A DNA stretch of 64,000 bases, taken from contig JAGCDO010000026.1 of assembly GCA_017651265.1 (NCBI GenBank), positions 1 to 64,000 on the forward strand, read 5' to 3'. Shown here piece after piece: positions 18,951 through 27,006 of this stretch. Origin of the DNA: Prevotella sp. GTDB taxonomy: Bacteria > Bacteroidota > Bacteroidia > Bacteroidales > Bacteroidaceae. The notes beneath the pieces are model-generated. The model was not told where the DNA came from. It saw only the letters and a list, made by a program, of their open reading frames with translations, and searched no databases. The position numbers and the translations under genes are program-made. Each line of letters begins with the position of its first letter. Positions within the stretch are counted from its first letter, which is position 1.

Positions 18951-18982
18951 GATCTCTTCGGTAGCGCAGTGGCGCAGTATCT

Positions 18983-19027
18983 CTAGCAAAACTAGTATCT
19001 CTAGTATAACTAGAACAACTAGTAAAA
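18983..19027 (+). repeat. Five 9-bp tandem units starting CTAG, ending at a start codon
   Basis: CTAG occurs at 18983, 18992, 19001, 19010 and 19019, exactly 9 bp apart (units CTAGCAAAA, CTAGTATCT, CTAGTATAA, CTAGAACAA, CTAGTAAAA). The last A is the A of the next gene's ATG. CTAG is usually rare in bacterial DNA. Confidence 0.8.
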
Positions 19028-19587
19028 TGAGGATAATAGAATGTCTATTTCTTCTGTGGCTGATGCCAACGGCTCATGCTTGGGGACAGTCGGCTGTTTC
19101 TTCACCAACGGTGATGAACAACCAAACGAGTGCTTTCTCCATTGAACAGCAGAACGATACACTTTTCACCCTCACCCTAACCACCGATTCCACCGCCGAT
19201 AAGTGGCAGATACCCTATCCGGTTTATCGGTTCTGCACAGGTGATGTAGATGGTGACGGCAGCGAAGATGCCTTGGTGGGCGTGGTCAAGACCACCCGTT
19301 ACTTCCAGGAAGAAGGTCACCGCATCTTTATCTTCAAGAACTACCACGGTCTGATCCGTCCGTTGTGGATGGGCTCCAAGCTCGGTGGAATCCTCGATGA
19401 TTTCCGCTTTGTTGACGGGAAGATCAGGAGTCTGGAACGCACCACCGACGGGCAGTATGTTGTGGCCGAATACCGCTGGGCCCATTTCGGTATGGGGTTC
19501 GAGCGTTTCCTTGTCAAGAACGCAACTAAGCAGACGGCCTTGGATATTTTTGAAAACTCTAACTACAACAAGAACGATAGTCTATGA
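19027..19587 (+). CDS. Exported protein with a VCBS/FG-GAP-like Asp-rich motif, unknown function
   Basis: 186 aa with a signal peptide (MRIIECLFLLWLMPTAHAWG). The sequence YRFCTGDVDGDGSEDALVGVV resembles the calcium-binding DxDGDG strand-loop of FG-GAP/VCBS beta-propeller repeats, but only one copy is present. It overlaps the DUF3160 gene by 4 nt and is probably cotranscribed with it and the CapA gene. No closer family is recognised. Its ATG follows the CTAG tandem repeat directly. Confidence 0.7.
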   Translation: MRIIECLFLLWLMPTAHAWGQSAVSSPTVMNNQTSAFSIEQQNDTLFTLTLTTDSTADKWQIPYPVYRFCTGDVDGDGSEDALVGVVKTTRYFQEEGHRIFIFKNYHGLIRPLWMGSKLGGILDDFRFVDGKIRSLERTTDGQYVVAEYRWAHFGMGFERFLVKNATKQTALDIFENSNYNKNDSL

Positions 19588-21977
19588 AAAGAACAGTGTT
19601 TATAATGGTGATGCTTGCCATGGTGTTGGGCGCAAGCGCACAGCAGCGAAGTGTCATACTTCCCGGTAACGCGAAGATCGACGTAGAGAAACTGAACAAG
19701 CAGATTCCCCTTAACATGGATGTGTCGACGCTTTCCATCAGTGAGGCACGAGTCTTACGGAACGCTTTTGCTGCCCGTCAGGGCTACTGTTTCATGAGCG
19801 GCGACCTCCGTTCCATCTTCGAGGCCACCTCGTGGTATGAGAAGGTGATGAACGACCGTTTCTGGGAAGAGGAAGACGGCAAGGCCAAGCCCCTTACCTA
19901 TACCGATGCCGAGAAAGCATTCATGCAGAAGCTCAAGGACCGTGAGGAGGCGCTGAAACAGCAGAACTTCATGGCTCCCAACGGGATGATGGTGAATATG
20001 GACAACCTCATCAACCCCTTCCAGTTAGCTTCGTTCGATCCTAAACTCCGTCAGGCCTTGGCCAAGAACGCCTTTGCCATCGTGCCCGGTGATGAGCAGC
20101 AGCTGTTCCATGTATATGAACGCAACGACTACCACCAGTTCCCCAACTTCGTCACTACCGACCTCTTCCTGCAGGTGTTCCATATGTATTTCGACTGTCT
20201 GCTGAAAGAGGTGGAGCAGGAGAAGTTCGTGCCGTTGCTCACTAACTTTGTCAAGCAGCTCTATGATGCCATGAGCACACAGGCTTCGTTTGCCACCGAT
20301 GCGAACGTCAAGGCTGCAGCACAATACAACGCTGCCTTTTTCGCCATTGCCCACGCCCTGCTCACAGGTCAGAACAACCTGCCTGTCGCCTCCAACTACA
20401 CCGCATTGGTGAAGGAAGAGATAGACCATGTGAATGCTGCCGAGACCACCTATTCCACCTTCCTCGGCTACGTGCCGGAAAGGAAGATGCCGATGTTCAT
20501 CTACAACACCTATCGTCCTCGCGGTCATTACACCCGTAACGAAACACTGAAACGCTACTTCCGTGCCATGATGTGGCTGCAGAATGCCCCCTTCGGCACC
20601 GATATGGAAGACAAGCTGCAGGCTGCCCTTCTCATGGCGCAGGTGATTGGTAGTAATGAGAAACTGACGGAATCCTACCGTTTCATCACCGAGCCCATTA
20701 CCTATCTCATGGGAACGCCCGACGATGTGAGCATCATGCAGGTGTATGAGGAGATCCAGAAGAGTGGAATGAAGCTGAACCAACTCTTCAAGGATAAGAA
20801 GAAAATGGCCAAAATCCGCGGATCCATCGAGACTTTAGCGCAACAGCAGGTGCGCATCAAACCGAAGTTCGTTGCTTCGAGCGAATATAAGATCTGTATG
20901 ATGCCCCAGCGCTACATGCCCGACAGCGAGGTGCTGCTCGAGATGGTTGACTATGAAAGTGTAGAGACGCAGCGCGGTACGCCCAAAGGACTGGATGTGC
21001 TGGCTGCCATCGGTATTCCTGCGGCTGAGCGGGTGCTGTTGCAGGAACTCAACGAACAGGGTCGGTGGGATAAGTACACGCAGACACTCCAGAAGATGAA
21101 AGTGCGCATGGGTGAGATCGACTGGAACGCCACGGTGGCTAACCAGTGGATTGCCTCTACCAAGGCGGTGAATGCGAAGGATGCGAAATATCCGCAGTTC
21201 ATGACCACCCCGCAGTGGGAGAAAAAGAACCTGAACAGTGCCTTAGCCTCTTGGGCTGAACTGAAGCACGATGCCATTCTCTATGGTAAGCAGCCCATGG
21301 GTGCCGAGTGCGGCGGAGGCGGTCCTCCTGCCCCTGTGGTAAGAGGTTATGTAGAGCCGAACGTTACTTACTGGACCAAGGCCATTTCGCTGATTGATGC
21401 TACCGTGAATGTGTTGAAGCGTTTCAACCTCGAGACCGAGAAGGCGAAGATTGCCACCAACGATTTGCGCGACAAGGCCGAGTTCCTGCTGAACTGCAGT
21501 AAGAAGGAACTGGAAGGAAAACGTCTCAGCGACGAGGAATATGCACAGATCGAGAACATCGGTTCCGCTTTCGAGTACTCCACGCTCTTCTTGATTCAGG
21601 AGCCCGATCAGCAGCTCATGGGTTGGAGTGATGTGCAGGGAGCCGATAAATCCATTTCTGTGGTGGCCGATGTCTATACCGCCAATGCAGGGAACAATCC
21701 AGATAAGTCGGTGCTCTACGAGGCTGTTGGTCCTGCCCACGAGATCTATGTCGTGGTAGAGATCGAGGGTTACCTCTACCTCACCCGCGGTGCGGTGTTC
21801 TCCTATCGTGAGTTCCAGGAAGACCTGAATGCGCCGCGTATGACCGATGAGGAGTGGCAGGAGAATCTCAAGACACACCCCGACAAGGGTATCCCCGAAT
21901 GGATGTTGGATATCATTGTGCCCATCAACGGTAAGAAAATCGACAACGAGTATATCTTCTACAGTACCGGATGCTGA
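19584..21977 (+). CDS. DUF3160 family exported protein
   Basis: 797 aa with a signal peptide (KRTVFIMVMLAMVLGASAQ). The conserved block PGDEQQLFHVYERNDY...PNFVTTDLFLQVFHMYFDCLL marks the DUF3160 family; function unknown. The N-terminal segment (LSISEARVLRNAFAARQGYCF...SWYEKV) resembles a YARHG-type module, which suggests binding to a cell-surface component. It is the centre of a three-gene set with an FG-GAP-like small protein before and a CapA-like protein after, both overlapping by a few bases. Confidence 0.75.
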   Translation: MKRTVFIMVMLAMVLGASAQQRSVILPGNAKIDVEKLNKQIPLNMDVSTLSISEARVLRNAFAARQGYCFMSGDLRSIFEATSWYEKVMNDRFWEEEDGKAKPLTYTDAEKAFMQKLKDREEALKQQNFMAPNGMMVNMDNLINPFQLASFDPKLRQALAKNAFAIVPGDEQQLFHVYERNDYHQFPNFVTTDLFLQVFHMYFDCLLKEVEQEKFVPLLTNFVKQLYDAMSTQASFATDANVKAAAQYNAAFFAIAHALLTGQNNLPVASNYTALVKEEIDHVNAAETTYSTFLGYVPERKMPMFIYNTYRPRGHYTRNETLKRYFRAMMWLQNAPFGTDMEDKLQAALLMAQVIGSNEKLTESYRFITEPITYLMGTPDDVSIMQVYEEIQKSGMKLNQLFKDKKKMAKIRGSIETLAQQQVRIKPKFVASSEYKICMMPQRYMPDSEVLLEMVDYESVETQRGTPKGLDVLAAIGIPAAERVLLQELNEQGRWDKYTQTLQKMKVRMGEIDWNATVANQWIASTKAVNAKDAKYPQFMTTPQWEKKNLNSALASWAELKHDAILYGKQPMGAECGGGGPPAPVVRGYVEPNVTYWTKAISLIDATVNVLKRFNLETEKAKIATNDLRDKAEFLLNCSKKELEGKRLSDEEYAQIENIGSAFEYSTLFLIQEPDQQLMGWSDVQGADKSISVVADVYTANAGNNPDKSVLYEAVGPAHEIYVVVEIEGYLYLTRGAVFSYREFQEDLNAPRMTDEEWQENLKTHPDKGIPEWMLDIIVPINGKKIDNEYIFYSTGC

Positions 21978-22852
21978 CATCGTTGCTCATAGCCATGATG
22001 ATGGTCGGTGATTCACTGACCATCACCTTTACTGGCGATCTGCTGCTCGACCGTGGTATCCGTGAGGTAATCAATCACAGGGGAGTAGAGCGCCTCTTCT
22101 CCCCCTATGTCGATTCCGTGTTCCAGTCGAGCAACCTCGTCGTGGCCAACCTGGAATGTCCTGTCACGAAGATCGTGCAGCCCATGTACAAGCAGTATAT
22201 CTTCCGTGGCGAGCCCGAATGGTTGTCTGCGTTGAAGGCACACGGTATCACCCATCTCAACCTTGCCAATAACCACAGTATCGACCAGGGTAGGGAGGGG
22301 TTGTTAGATACAAAGAAAAACATTGAGGAGGCAGGGATGATTCCCGTGGGAGCAGGAAAGAACATGCAGGAGGCTGCCGAGCCCGTTGTCCTTGCCGATC
22401 ATCCGCGCCGCGTATATTTGCTCACTTCCCTCCGTATGGCCTTGGAGAACTATGCCTATCTGCCCGATAAGCCCAGTGTGAGTCAGGAGAGCAATGACTC
22501 CCTCCTGCAGCGCATCCGAAGGCTCCGCGCCGACGATCCCCACGGTCTCATCATTCTCTCCCTGCATTGGGGAGGCGAGCACACACTCCATCCCATACCC
22601 ATGCAGCGGCAGCAGGCGCACGAATACATTGATGCGGGGGCAGATGCCTTGATCTGCCATCACACACATACCTTACAAAGTATAGAGGAATACCATGGGA
22701 AGCCCATCTACTACAGTATCGGTAACTTTATCTTCGACCAGCAGAAACCCATCAATAGCAAGGCCTGTATGGTGAAAGTAACTGTTACTGCCGACAGCGT
22801 GTCTTACGAAACCCTTCCTATTTACATCAGGAACGGTGTTCCCATGCGTTAG
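21971..22852 (+). CDS. CapA family (poly-gamma-glutamate synthesis-type) metallophosphatase-like protein
   Basis: 293 aa, starting inside the DUF3160 stop (7-nt overlap). PGA_cap/CapA landmarks: ITFTGDLLLDRGIREV, ANLECPVT, LNLANNHSIDQGREG, LSLHWGGEHT, DALICHHTHTLQSIE and YYSIGNFIFD, i.e. the Asp/Asn/His set of a calcineurin-like metal site. The first 15 residues form a short hydrophobic start that could be a signal. No other capsule genes (capB, capC) are nearby, so a role in gamma-glutamyl polymer formation is not supported by context. Its TAG stop overlaps the opposite-strand esterase stop. Confidence 0.82.
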   Translation: MLTSLLIAMMMVGDSLTITFTGDLLLDRGIREVINHRGVERLFSPYVDSVFQSSNLVVANLECPVTKIVQPMYKQYIFRGEPEWLSALKAHGITHLNLANNHSIDQGREGLLDTKKNIEEAGMIPVGAGKNMQEAAEPVVLADHPRRVYLLTSLRMALENYAYLPDKPSVSQESNDSLLQRIRRLRADDPHGLIILSLHWGGEHTLHPIPMQRQQAHEYIDAGADALICHHTHTLQSIEEYHGKPIYYSIGNFIFDQQKPINSKACMVKVTVTADSVSYETLPIYIRNGVPMR

Positions 22853-23673
22853 AAACTCTTCAGCCAGGCTTTCAGCTCGAGCAGCATCTCCAGGTGGAAC
22901 TGGAAATCACTGCGAAACCCCCAGCCATGTCCGCCCGACGGGTAGATATGCAGCGAGGCAGGCACATCGTGGCGGTACAGCTCCGTGTAGTAGTTCAGTC
23001 CGTTGGCAGGCAGCACCACATGGTCGTCATCGCTCAGTGCTATCCAAGCCCTTGGTGTCACGCGTGTCACCTGCGTGTCATTACTGTAGTCGCGCTCTTC
23101 CTTCTTCCTTGCGCCGCCCCCTAAGAAATTGTCGTGCGACCCCTTGTGGGTGATATCCGGCATCATGGTAATCACCGGGTAGAACAGAATCTGGAAGTCG
23201 GGCATAGCCTCTTTCGGCGCGTGGGTAGCGATGGTGGAAGCCAAGTGTCCTCCAGCCGAAGAACCCATGATGCCCACCTGATCAGGTTTCACGTTGAAGT
23301 TCTCCGCATTGCGGCGCACCCAGCGCATCGCCTCCTCAGCATCCTCGATGGGGACGAACCGGTTACCATGCGGCATACGGTATTTCAACACGAAAGCCGC
23401 TATTCCTTCCTGGTTGAAGAACGAAGCCCAGTCGTTCCCCTCATGATCCATGGCGAGCCCTTGATAGCCACCACCTGGACAAATCACCACAGCCCGTCCC
23501 GTTGCCACCTTCTTGTCGGGCAGATACACCCGTATCATAGCCTGGTCGTCAGGGTCGTTACTCTGGTGCGGTGCACCCTCGGGCCACAAGGCAAAGTCGG
23601 CCGGCTTCTGCGCAAAGGTCATCAGTGCGACAAACGTGGCCAAGCCTGTCAGTATCCATTTATTCATTTTCAT
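22849..23673 (-). CDS. Exported alpha/beta-hydrolase, acetylesterase-like
   Basis: About 275 aa from MKMNKWILTGLATFVALMTF, a signal peptide; longer upstream starts are rejected because the promoter lies at 23711-23745. Alpha/beta-hydrolase features: oxyanion segment VVICPGGGYQGLAMDHEG, nucleophile GIMGSSAGGHLAS, acid in WIALSDDDHVV and histidine in YPSGGHGWGF. Fits the xylanase-associated acetyl esterase (BD-FAE-like) group, removing acetyl groups from plant polysaccharide. Divergent from the SGNH-type esterase, with overlapping promoters. Confidence 0.88.
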   Translation of the reverse strand: MKMNKWILTGLATFVALMTFAQKPADFALWPEGAPHQSNDPDDQAMIRVYLPDKKVATGRAVVICPGGGYQGLAMDHEGNDWASFFNQEGIAAFVLKYRMPHGNRFVPIEDAEEAMRWVRRNAENFNVKPDQVGIMGSSAGGHLASTIATHAPKEAMPDFQILFYPVITMMPDITHKGSHDNFLGGGARKKEERDYSNDTQVTRVTPRAWIALSDDDHVVLPANGLNYYTELYRHDVPASLHIYPSGGHGWGFRSDFQFHLEMLLELKAWLKSF

Positions 23674-23706
23674 ATTCTTCAATTCTGCATAAATTCCTCG
23701 AATTCC

Positions 23707-23745
23707 TTTGCAAAGATAATAATTTTTTGTAATATTGCAGTCAAA
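23707..23745. promoter_or_regulatory. Divergent overlapping promoters of two esterase genes
   Basis: Plus: TTTG (23707-23710), 19-bp spacer, TAATATTG (23730-23737). Minus: TATCTTTG (23718-23711) with TTTG at 23745-23742 (23-bp spacer). The -33 of one overlaps the -7 of the other, so the two directions should compete. Confidence 0.6.
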
Positions 23746-23762
23746 TAGTAACATAACATAAC

Positions 23763-25214
23763 ATGATAAAGAAGATTTTAATGATTTCAGCCTTGGCTGC
23801 AGTCGTTTGTGGCTTGCAGGCCAAAGTACGATTACCGCAGATTCTTGGTGACAATATGATTCTCCAGCAGAACACCGAAGCACGTTTATGGGGATGGGCA
23901 GAACCGGGTAAAACCGTTACGGTTACTACCTCGTGGAACACTGCAGTCTATACCGTGAAAGCCGCCAACGACGGTCGGTGGCTGGTCAAGGTAAAAACCC
24001 CTGCTGCCAGCTATCAGCCCCTGTCTATTACCTTCAACGATGGCGAACCCCTCACCCTGAACAATGTTCTTGCAGGCGAGGTGTGGGTATGCGCCGGACA
24101 GAGTAATATGGAGATGCCCGTCAAGGGCTTCGGCAACTGTCCGGTGGAAGGATATAACCAAGAGATCATCCAGGCAAACGACTACCAGGGCGTGCATTTC
24201 GTGAAGATTCCCAGCGTGATGAGCACCAAGCCCCTCAACGATGCCCAGTGCCATTGGGAAGTGGTGAGTCCGCAAACAGTGGGCGAGGCTTCTGCTACGG
24301 GCTATTTCTTTGCCCAGACCGTGAACAAGGCCCTCAATATCCCCGTAGGACTCATCATGGCGAATAAAGGAGGAACGCGCGTGGAGAGCTGGTTCACTAA
24401 GGAGAACATCGAGAAATATACCGACGACCCCACCGACTCCCTGGAAATCGTGAAGCGTTGGCCCGAATGGGATTACCATCGTTCGCTGCTCTGGGGCAAC
24501 GGCACGTTCAATCCCATTCTGAACTATACCGTAAAGGGAATCCTCTATTATCAGGGTTGCTCGAATGTGGGCGATCCAGGCGACCAGTACTCCGAGCGCA
24601 TGAAGATTCTCGTGGAGCAGTGGCGCAAGCAGTTCGACCTGGGTGAGATTCCGTTCTACTTCGTTGAAATCGCGCCTTATCACTATGACGATGTGAATGC
24701 TGATAACGGTGCCCGGTTGCGCGAGCAACAGTACAAGGCCTCGCAGATGATTCCCAATAGCGGACTGGTCTGCACGAACGACCTTGTCTATCCGTATGAG
24801 TTCACACAGATCCACCCCGCACAGAAGAAACCTGTTGGTCAGCGGTTGGCGTTCCTCGCCTTGAACAAGACCTACGGCATGAAGGCACTCGGTTGCATGA
24901 GTGCTTCGTTCAAGGATATGAAGATCACAGACGATCATGTGGATATCCACCTGAACAACGATCTGGGTGCTATTAGTCGTTTCGAGGATATCCAGGGCTT
25001 CGAGATAGCCGGTGCCGACCGTGTGTTCCATCCTGCCAAGGCCGTGCATTTCTGGCAGCCGGGTGGTGGCTATTGGGATGAAACCATCCGTATCAGCTCA
25101 CCCGAGGTAAAGAACCCCGTGGCTATCCGCTACTGCTTCAAGAACTTCCAGATCGGTAACCTGAAGAACGCAGCAGGACTGCCCTTGTTCCCTTTCCGCA
25201 CAGATAACTGGTAA
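23763..25214 (+). CDS. Sialate O-acetylesterase-type SGNH esterase
   Basis: 483 aa with a signal peptide (MIKKILMISALAAVVCGLQA). N-terminal beta domain (RLPQILGDNMILQQNTEARLWG), then the SGNH catalytic start VWVCAGQSNMEMPV with the serine in GQSNME, and the downstream block YYQGCSNVGDPGDQYSERMKILVEQWR. A histidine late in the protein (TQIHPAQKKPVGQRLA) completes the catalytic set. Members deacetylate sialic acid or acetylated plant glycans; with GH115 and another acetylesterase nearby, hemicellulose deacetylation is the more likely job here (inference). Confidence 0.88.
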   Translation: MIKKILMISALAAVVCGLQAKVRLPQILGDNMILQQNTEARLWGWAEPGKTVTVTTSWNTAVYTVKAANDGRWLVKVKTPAASYQPLSITFNDGEPLTLNNVLAGEVWVCAGQSNMEMPVKGFGNCPVEGYNQEIIQANDYQGVHFVKIPSVMSTKPLNDAQCHWEVVSPQTVGEASATGYFFAQTVNKALNIPVGLIMANKGGTRVESWFTKENIEKYTDDPTDSLEIVKRWPEWDYHRSLLWGNGTFNPILNYTVKGILYYQGCSNVGDPGDQYSERMKILVEQWRKQFDLGEIPFYFVEIAPYHYDDVNADNGARLREQQYKASQMIPNSGLVCTNDLVYPYEFTQIHPAQKKPVGQRLAFLALNKTYGMKALGCMSASFKDMKITDDHVDIHLNNDLGAISRFEDIQGFEIAGADRVFHPAKAVHFWQPGGGYWDETIRISSPEVKNPVAIRYCFKNFQIGNLKNAAGLPLFPFRTDNW

Positions 25215-25217
25215 TAT

Positions 25218-25751
25218 ATGAGCAATCAGCAACACCCCTTGCAGCGTTATCGCTACTGTCCCGTCTGCGGCAGTGCCGACTTCCTCGTCAGCTCGGTCAA
25301 GAGTAAGCAGTGCCGCCATTGCGGCTACGAGCTGTTCATCAATCCCTCAGCTGCTGTCGTTGCCTTCATCCGAAACGCTCGTGGCGAGCTGCTGGTGGTG
25401 GAGCGTGATTGCGAGCCAGCCAAGGGAACGCTCGACCTCCCCGGTGGTTTCACCGATATCGATGAAACCGTCGAGGAGAGTGTCATCAGGGAAATCAAAG
25501 AAGAGACAGGGCTCACCGTAACGGCTACTACCTATCTCTTCTCCTATCCTAATCATTATTTATACAGCGGGATGGATATCCCTACGCTCGATTTCTTCTT
25601 TGAGTGCCAGGTGGAAGACACCTCCGTGCTCCATGCTGCCGATGATGCCGCCTCCTGTCAGTGGCTCCCGCTCAACCAGATCCAACCCGAACGGTTCGGT
25701 CTGAAGAGCATTCGCCAGGGAGTCATCCGCTACCTGAACTCAAGGCGTTAG
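25218..25751 (+). CDS. Nudix hydrolase with N-terminal zinc ribbon
   Basis: 177 aa. The N terminus carries a C4 zinc ribbon (CPVCGSADF...CRHCGYE), like NADH pyrophosphatase NudC-type enzymes. The full Nudix box is present: GGFTDIDETVEESVIREIKEETGL (key residues G, E, R-E, E-E, G in GX5EX7REXXEEXG spacing), about residues 75-97. It hydrolyses a nucleoside diphosphate-linked substrate, not specified by the sequence. It starts 3 nt after the esterase stop, and its TAG stop overlaps a small opposite-strand ORF. Confidence 0.9.
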   Translation: MSNQQHPLQRYRYCPVCGSADFLVSSVKSKQCRHCGYELFINPSAAVVAFIRNARGELLVVERDCEPAKGTLDLPGGFTDIDETVEESVIREIKEETGLTVTATTYLFSYPNHYLYSGMDIPTLDFFFECQVEDTSVLHAADDAASCQWLPLNQIQPERFGLKSIRQGVIRYLNSRR

Positions 25752-25858
25752 CACCTTCTCATGTAGTCGTATGGCATTAACTCATTCAGAAATCGAAGCA
25801 CGGCTGCGCGGATCATTTCACTTGCTCTGTCCTTGATATTCATTATTGCTGTTTTCAT
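25748..25858 (-). CDS. Possible 36-aa small protein
   Basis: MKTAIMNIKDRASEMIRAAV followed by LRFLNELMPYDYMRRC, then TAA. A -7 box TATCTTTG (25924-25917, minus strand) lies about 60 nt upstream and no competing ORF has a better start. Amphipathic, no membrane segment. It overlaps the Nudix stop by 4 nt tail-to-tail. No family recognised; could be non-coding. Confidence 0.35.
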   Translation of the reverse strand: MKTAIMNIKDRASEMIRAAVLRFLNELMPYDYMRRC

Positions 25859-26164
25859 TGCTGCTTGTCTTTGATGGATTATTATTATCGTCGGGAGTTT
25901 CTTGTTTCCGACACTGCAAAGATAGGGCAGTTCCTGAAGCCATGAAAGAAATTTTGTGTTTTTCGTGAGCAGTACTTGCGACATAGCCATCATATTGCGA
26001 CAAATCGGATGCAGCATGCCAGGAAGTGTCGTGAAGCCGTTAAAATACCCAAGTAGATTTATTGTGTGGATTGTAAGATTTTGAACCAATCCCTTTGGAA
26101 AACATGAAGTGGTTACGATTTGAAACTGGTGCCGAAATTTTGTAAATATTTAAGAACAAAAAGC

Positions 26165-26191
26165 TGACGCCCCATAGAGCGTCATTTTTTT
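26165..26191 (+). terminator. Orphan intrinsic terminator
   Basis: TGACGC (26165-26170) and GCGTCA (26179-26184) with an 8-nt loop, then seven T residues. The nearest plus-strand gene (Nudix) ended 410 nt earlier, so it may end a long 3' UTR or a small RNA. Confidence 0.7.
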
Positions 26192-26397
26192 GCCGTTTTT
26201 TCAACACGACAATTTTATCGTTTTGCTAATTGTTACTGCTTGAAATGCTGTGCATATCGGTATCTTACAATATAAATGCCTGTTCCCTTCCGTAAATGGT
26301 TATAATCTCCAACTGACACTCCAATTTTCCGAGTTGCAATGGAAGAAGACGGAAGTCAAATTTGAATCTCGTGGTGATTGGCGCAAAGGATTATTTA

Positions 26398-26505
26398 TTA
26401 TGGGTGAAACGGAACCGACAGAATAGCGAGAGCAGAACAATGCTTGCCGTAGGCGCTGTTCTTCTCGTTGTTGTTCTTGTACTTTGCAATAAGTAGTCTT
26501 GCCAT
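26398..26505 (-). pseudogene. Truncated HU-like DNA-binding protein start (possible)
   Basis: A 35-codon frame begins MARLLIAKYKNNNEKNSAYGK, which resembles the N terminus of Bacteroidota HU-like proteins (short strand, Asn/Lys loop, YGK). It then diverges into unrelated sequence and stops. A well-formed promoter (26658-26689) and a leader of about 150 nt remain, suggesting a once-functional gene whose 3' part is lost. The family match is by eye and uncertain. Confidence 0.35.
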
Positions 26506-26657
26506 AATAATTAGATTTAATGTTAATAAATAGGGTTAACGATTTGTGAGATGGTCTCCGATTCTCCAAGCTCCCGGTCCTTCAAGTCTGCGCACTACTT
26601 TTTGGCTTGTTCACTTGTTGTCTCGTTGACTTTCACGCTGCATCTTCAAATGCAGTG

Positions 26658-26689
26658 CAAAATTACATCAAATAACAATAGCCTCCAAA
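26658..26689 (-). promoter_or_regulatory. Promoter upstream of the HU-like fragment
   Basis: Minus-strand TTTG (26689-26686), 20-bp spacer, TAATTTTG (26665-26658). Confidence 0.6.
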
Positions 26690-26894
26690 TTTCGACCCTC
26701 GTAGCGTGCAAATTTCTGTTAAGAAACCGCCACATTCGTGTTAAAAAACATTGAACGCCGTAAACGCTATGAGTGATCAAGGCAAACGCTCTTAGAGAGC
26801 ACGGCATTTACAATGGGTGAATGTACCAGGGTTAATCATAGCGAACAATACAAACGGACGAACAGAACATAATTAGCAACACACATATATAGTG

Positions 26895-26940
26895 TTAGAA
26901 TAATAATAAATAATATATATATTATTTATTATTATTCTAA
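26895..26940. repeat. Perfect 46-bp palindrome
   Basis: The two 23-bp halves (26895-26917 and 26918-26940) are exact reverse complements with no loop, starting TTAGAATAATAATAAATAAT. 44 of 46 bases are A or T. It lies 66 nt past the S41 peptidase stop (minus strand) and could extrude as a cruciform or end transcripts from that gene. Confidence 0.9.
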
Positions 26941-27006
26941 AGGTGGATATATGTATGTGGACAAATTACTGTTCGTTCGAATGTTCGTTCTGGTTGGCGA
27001 TGATCT

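Larger units (their letters stand above)
25859..27006. other. Gene-poor interval of about 1.15 kb
   Basis: No convincing full gene on either strand. It holds a -7 box (25917-25924), an orphan terminator hairpin (26165-26191), an HU-like gene fragment with its promoter (26398-26689) and a 46-bp AT-only-core palindrome (26895-26940). The general look is decayed chromosomal DNA. Confidence 0.6.
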
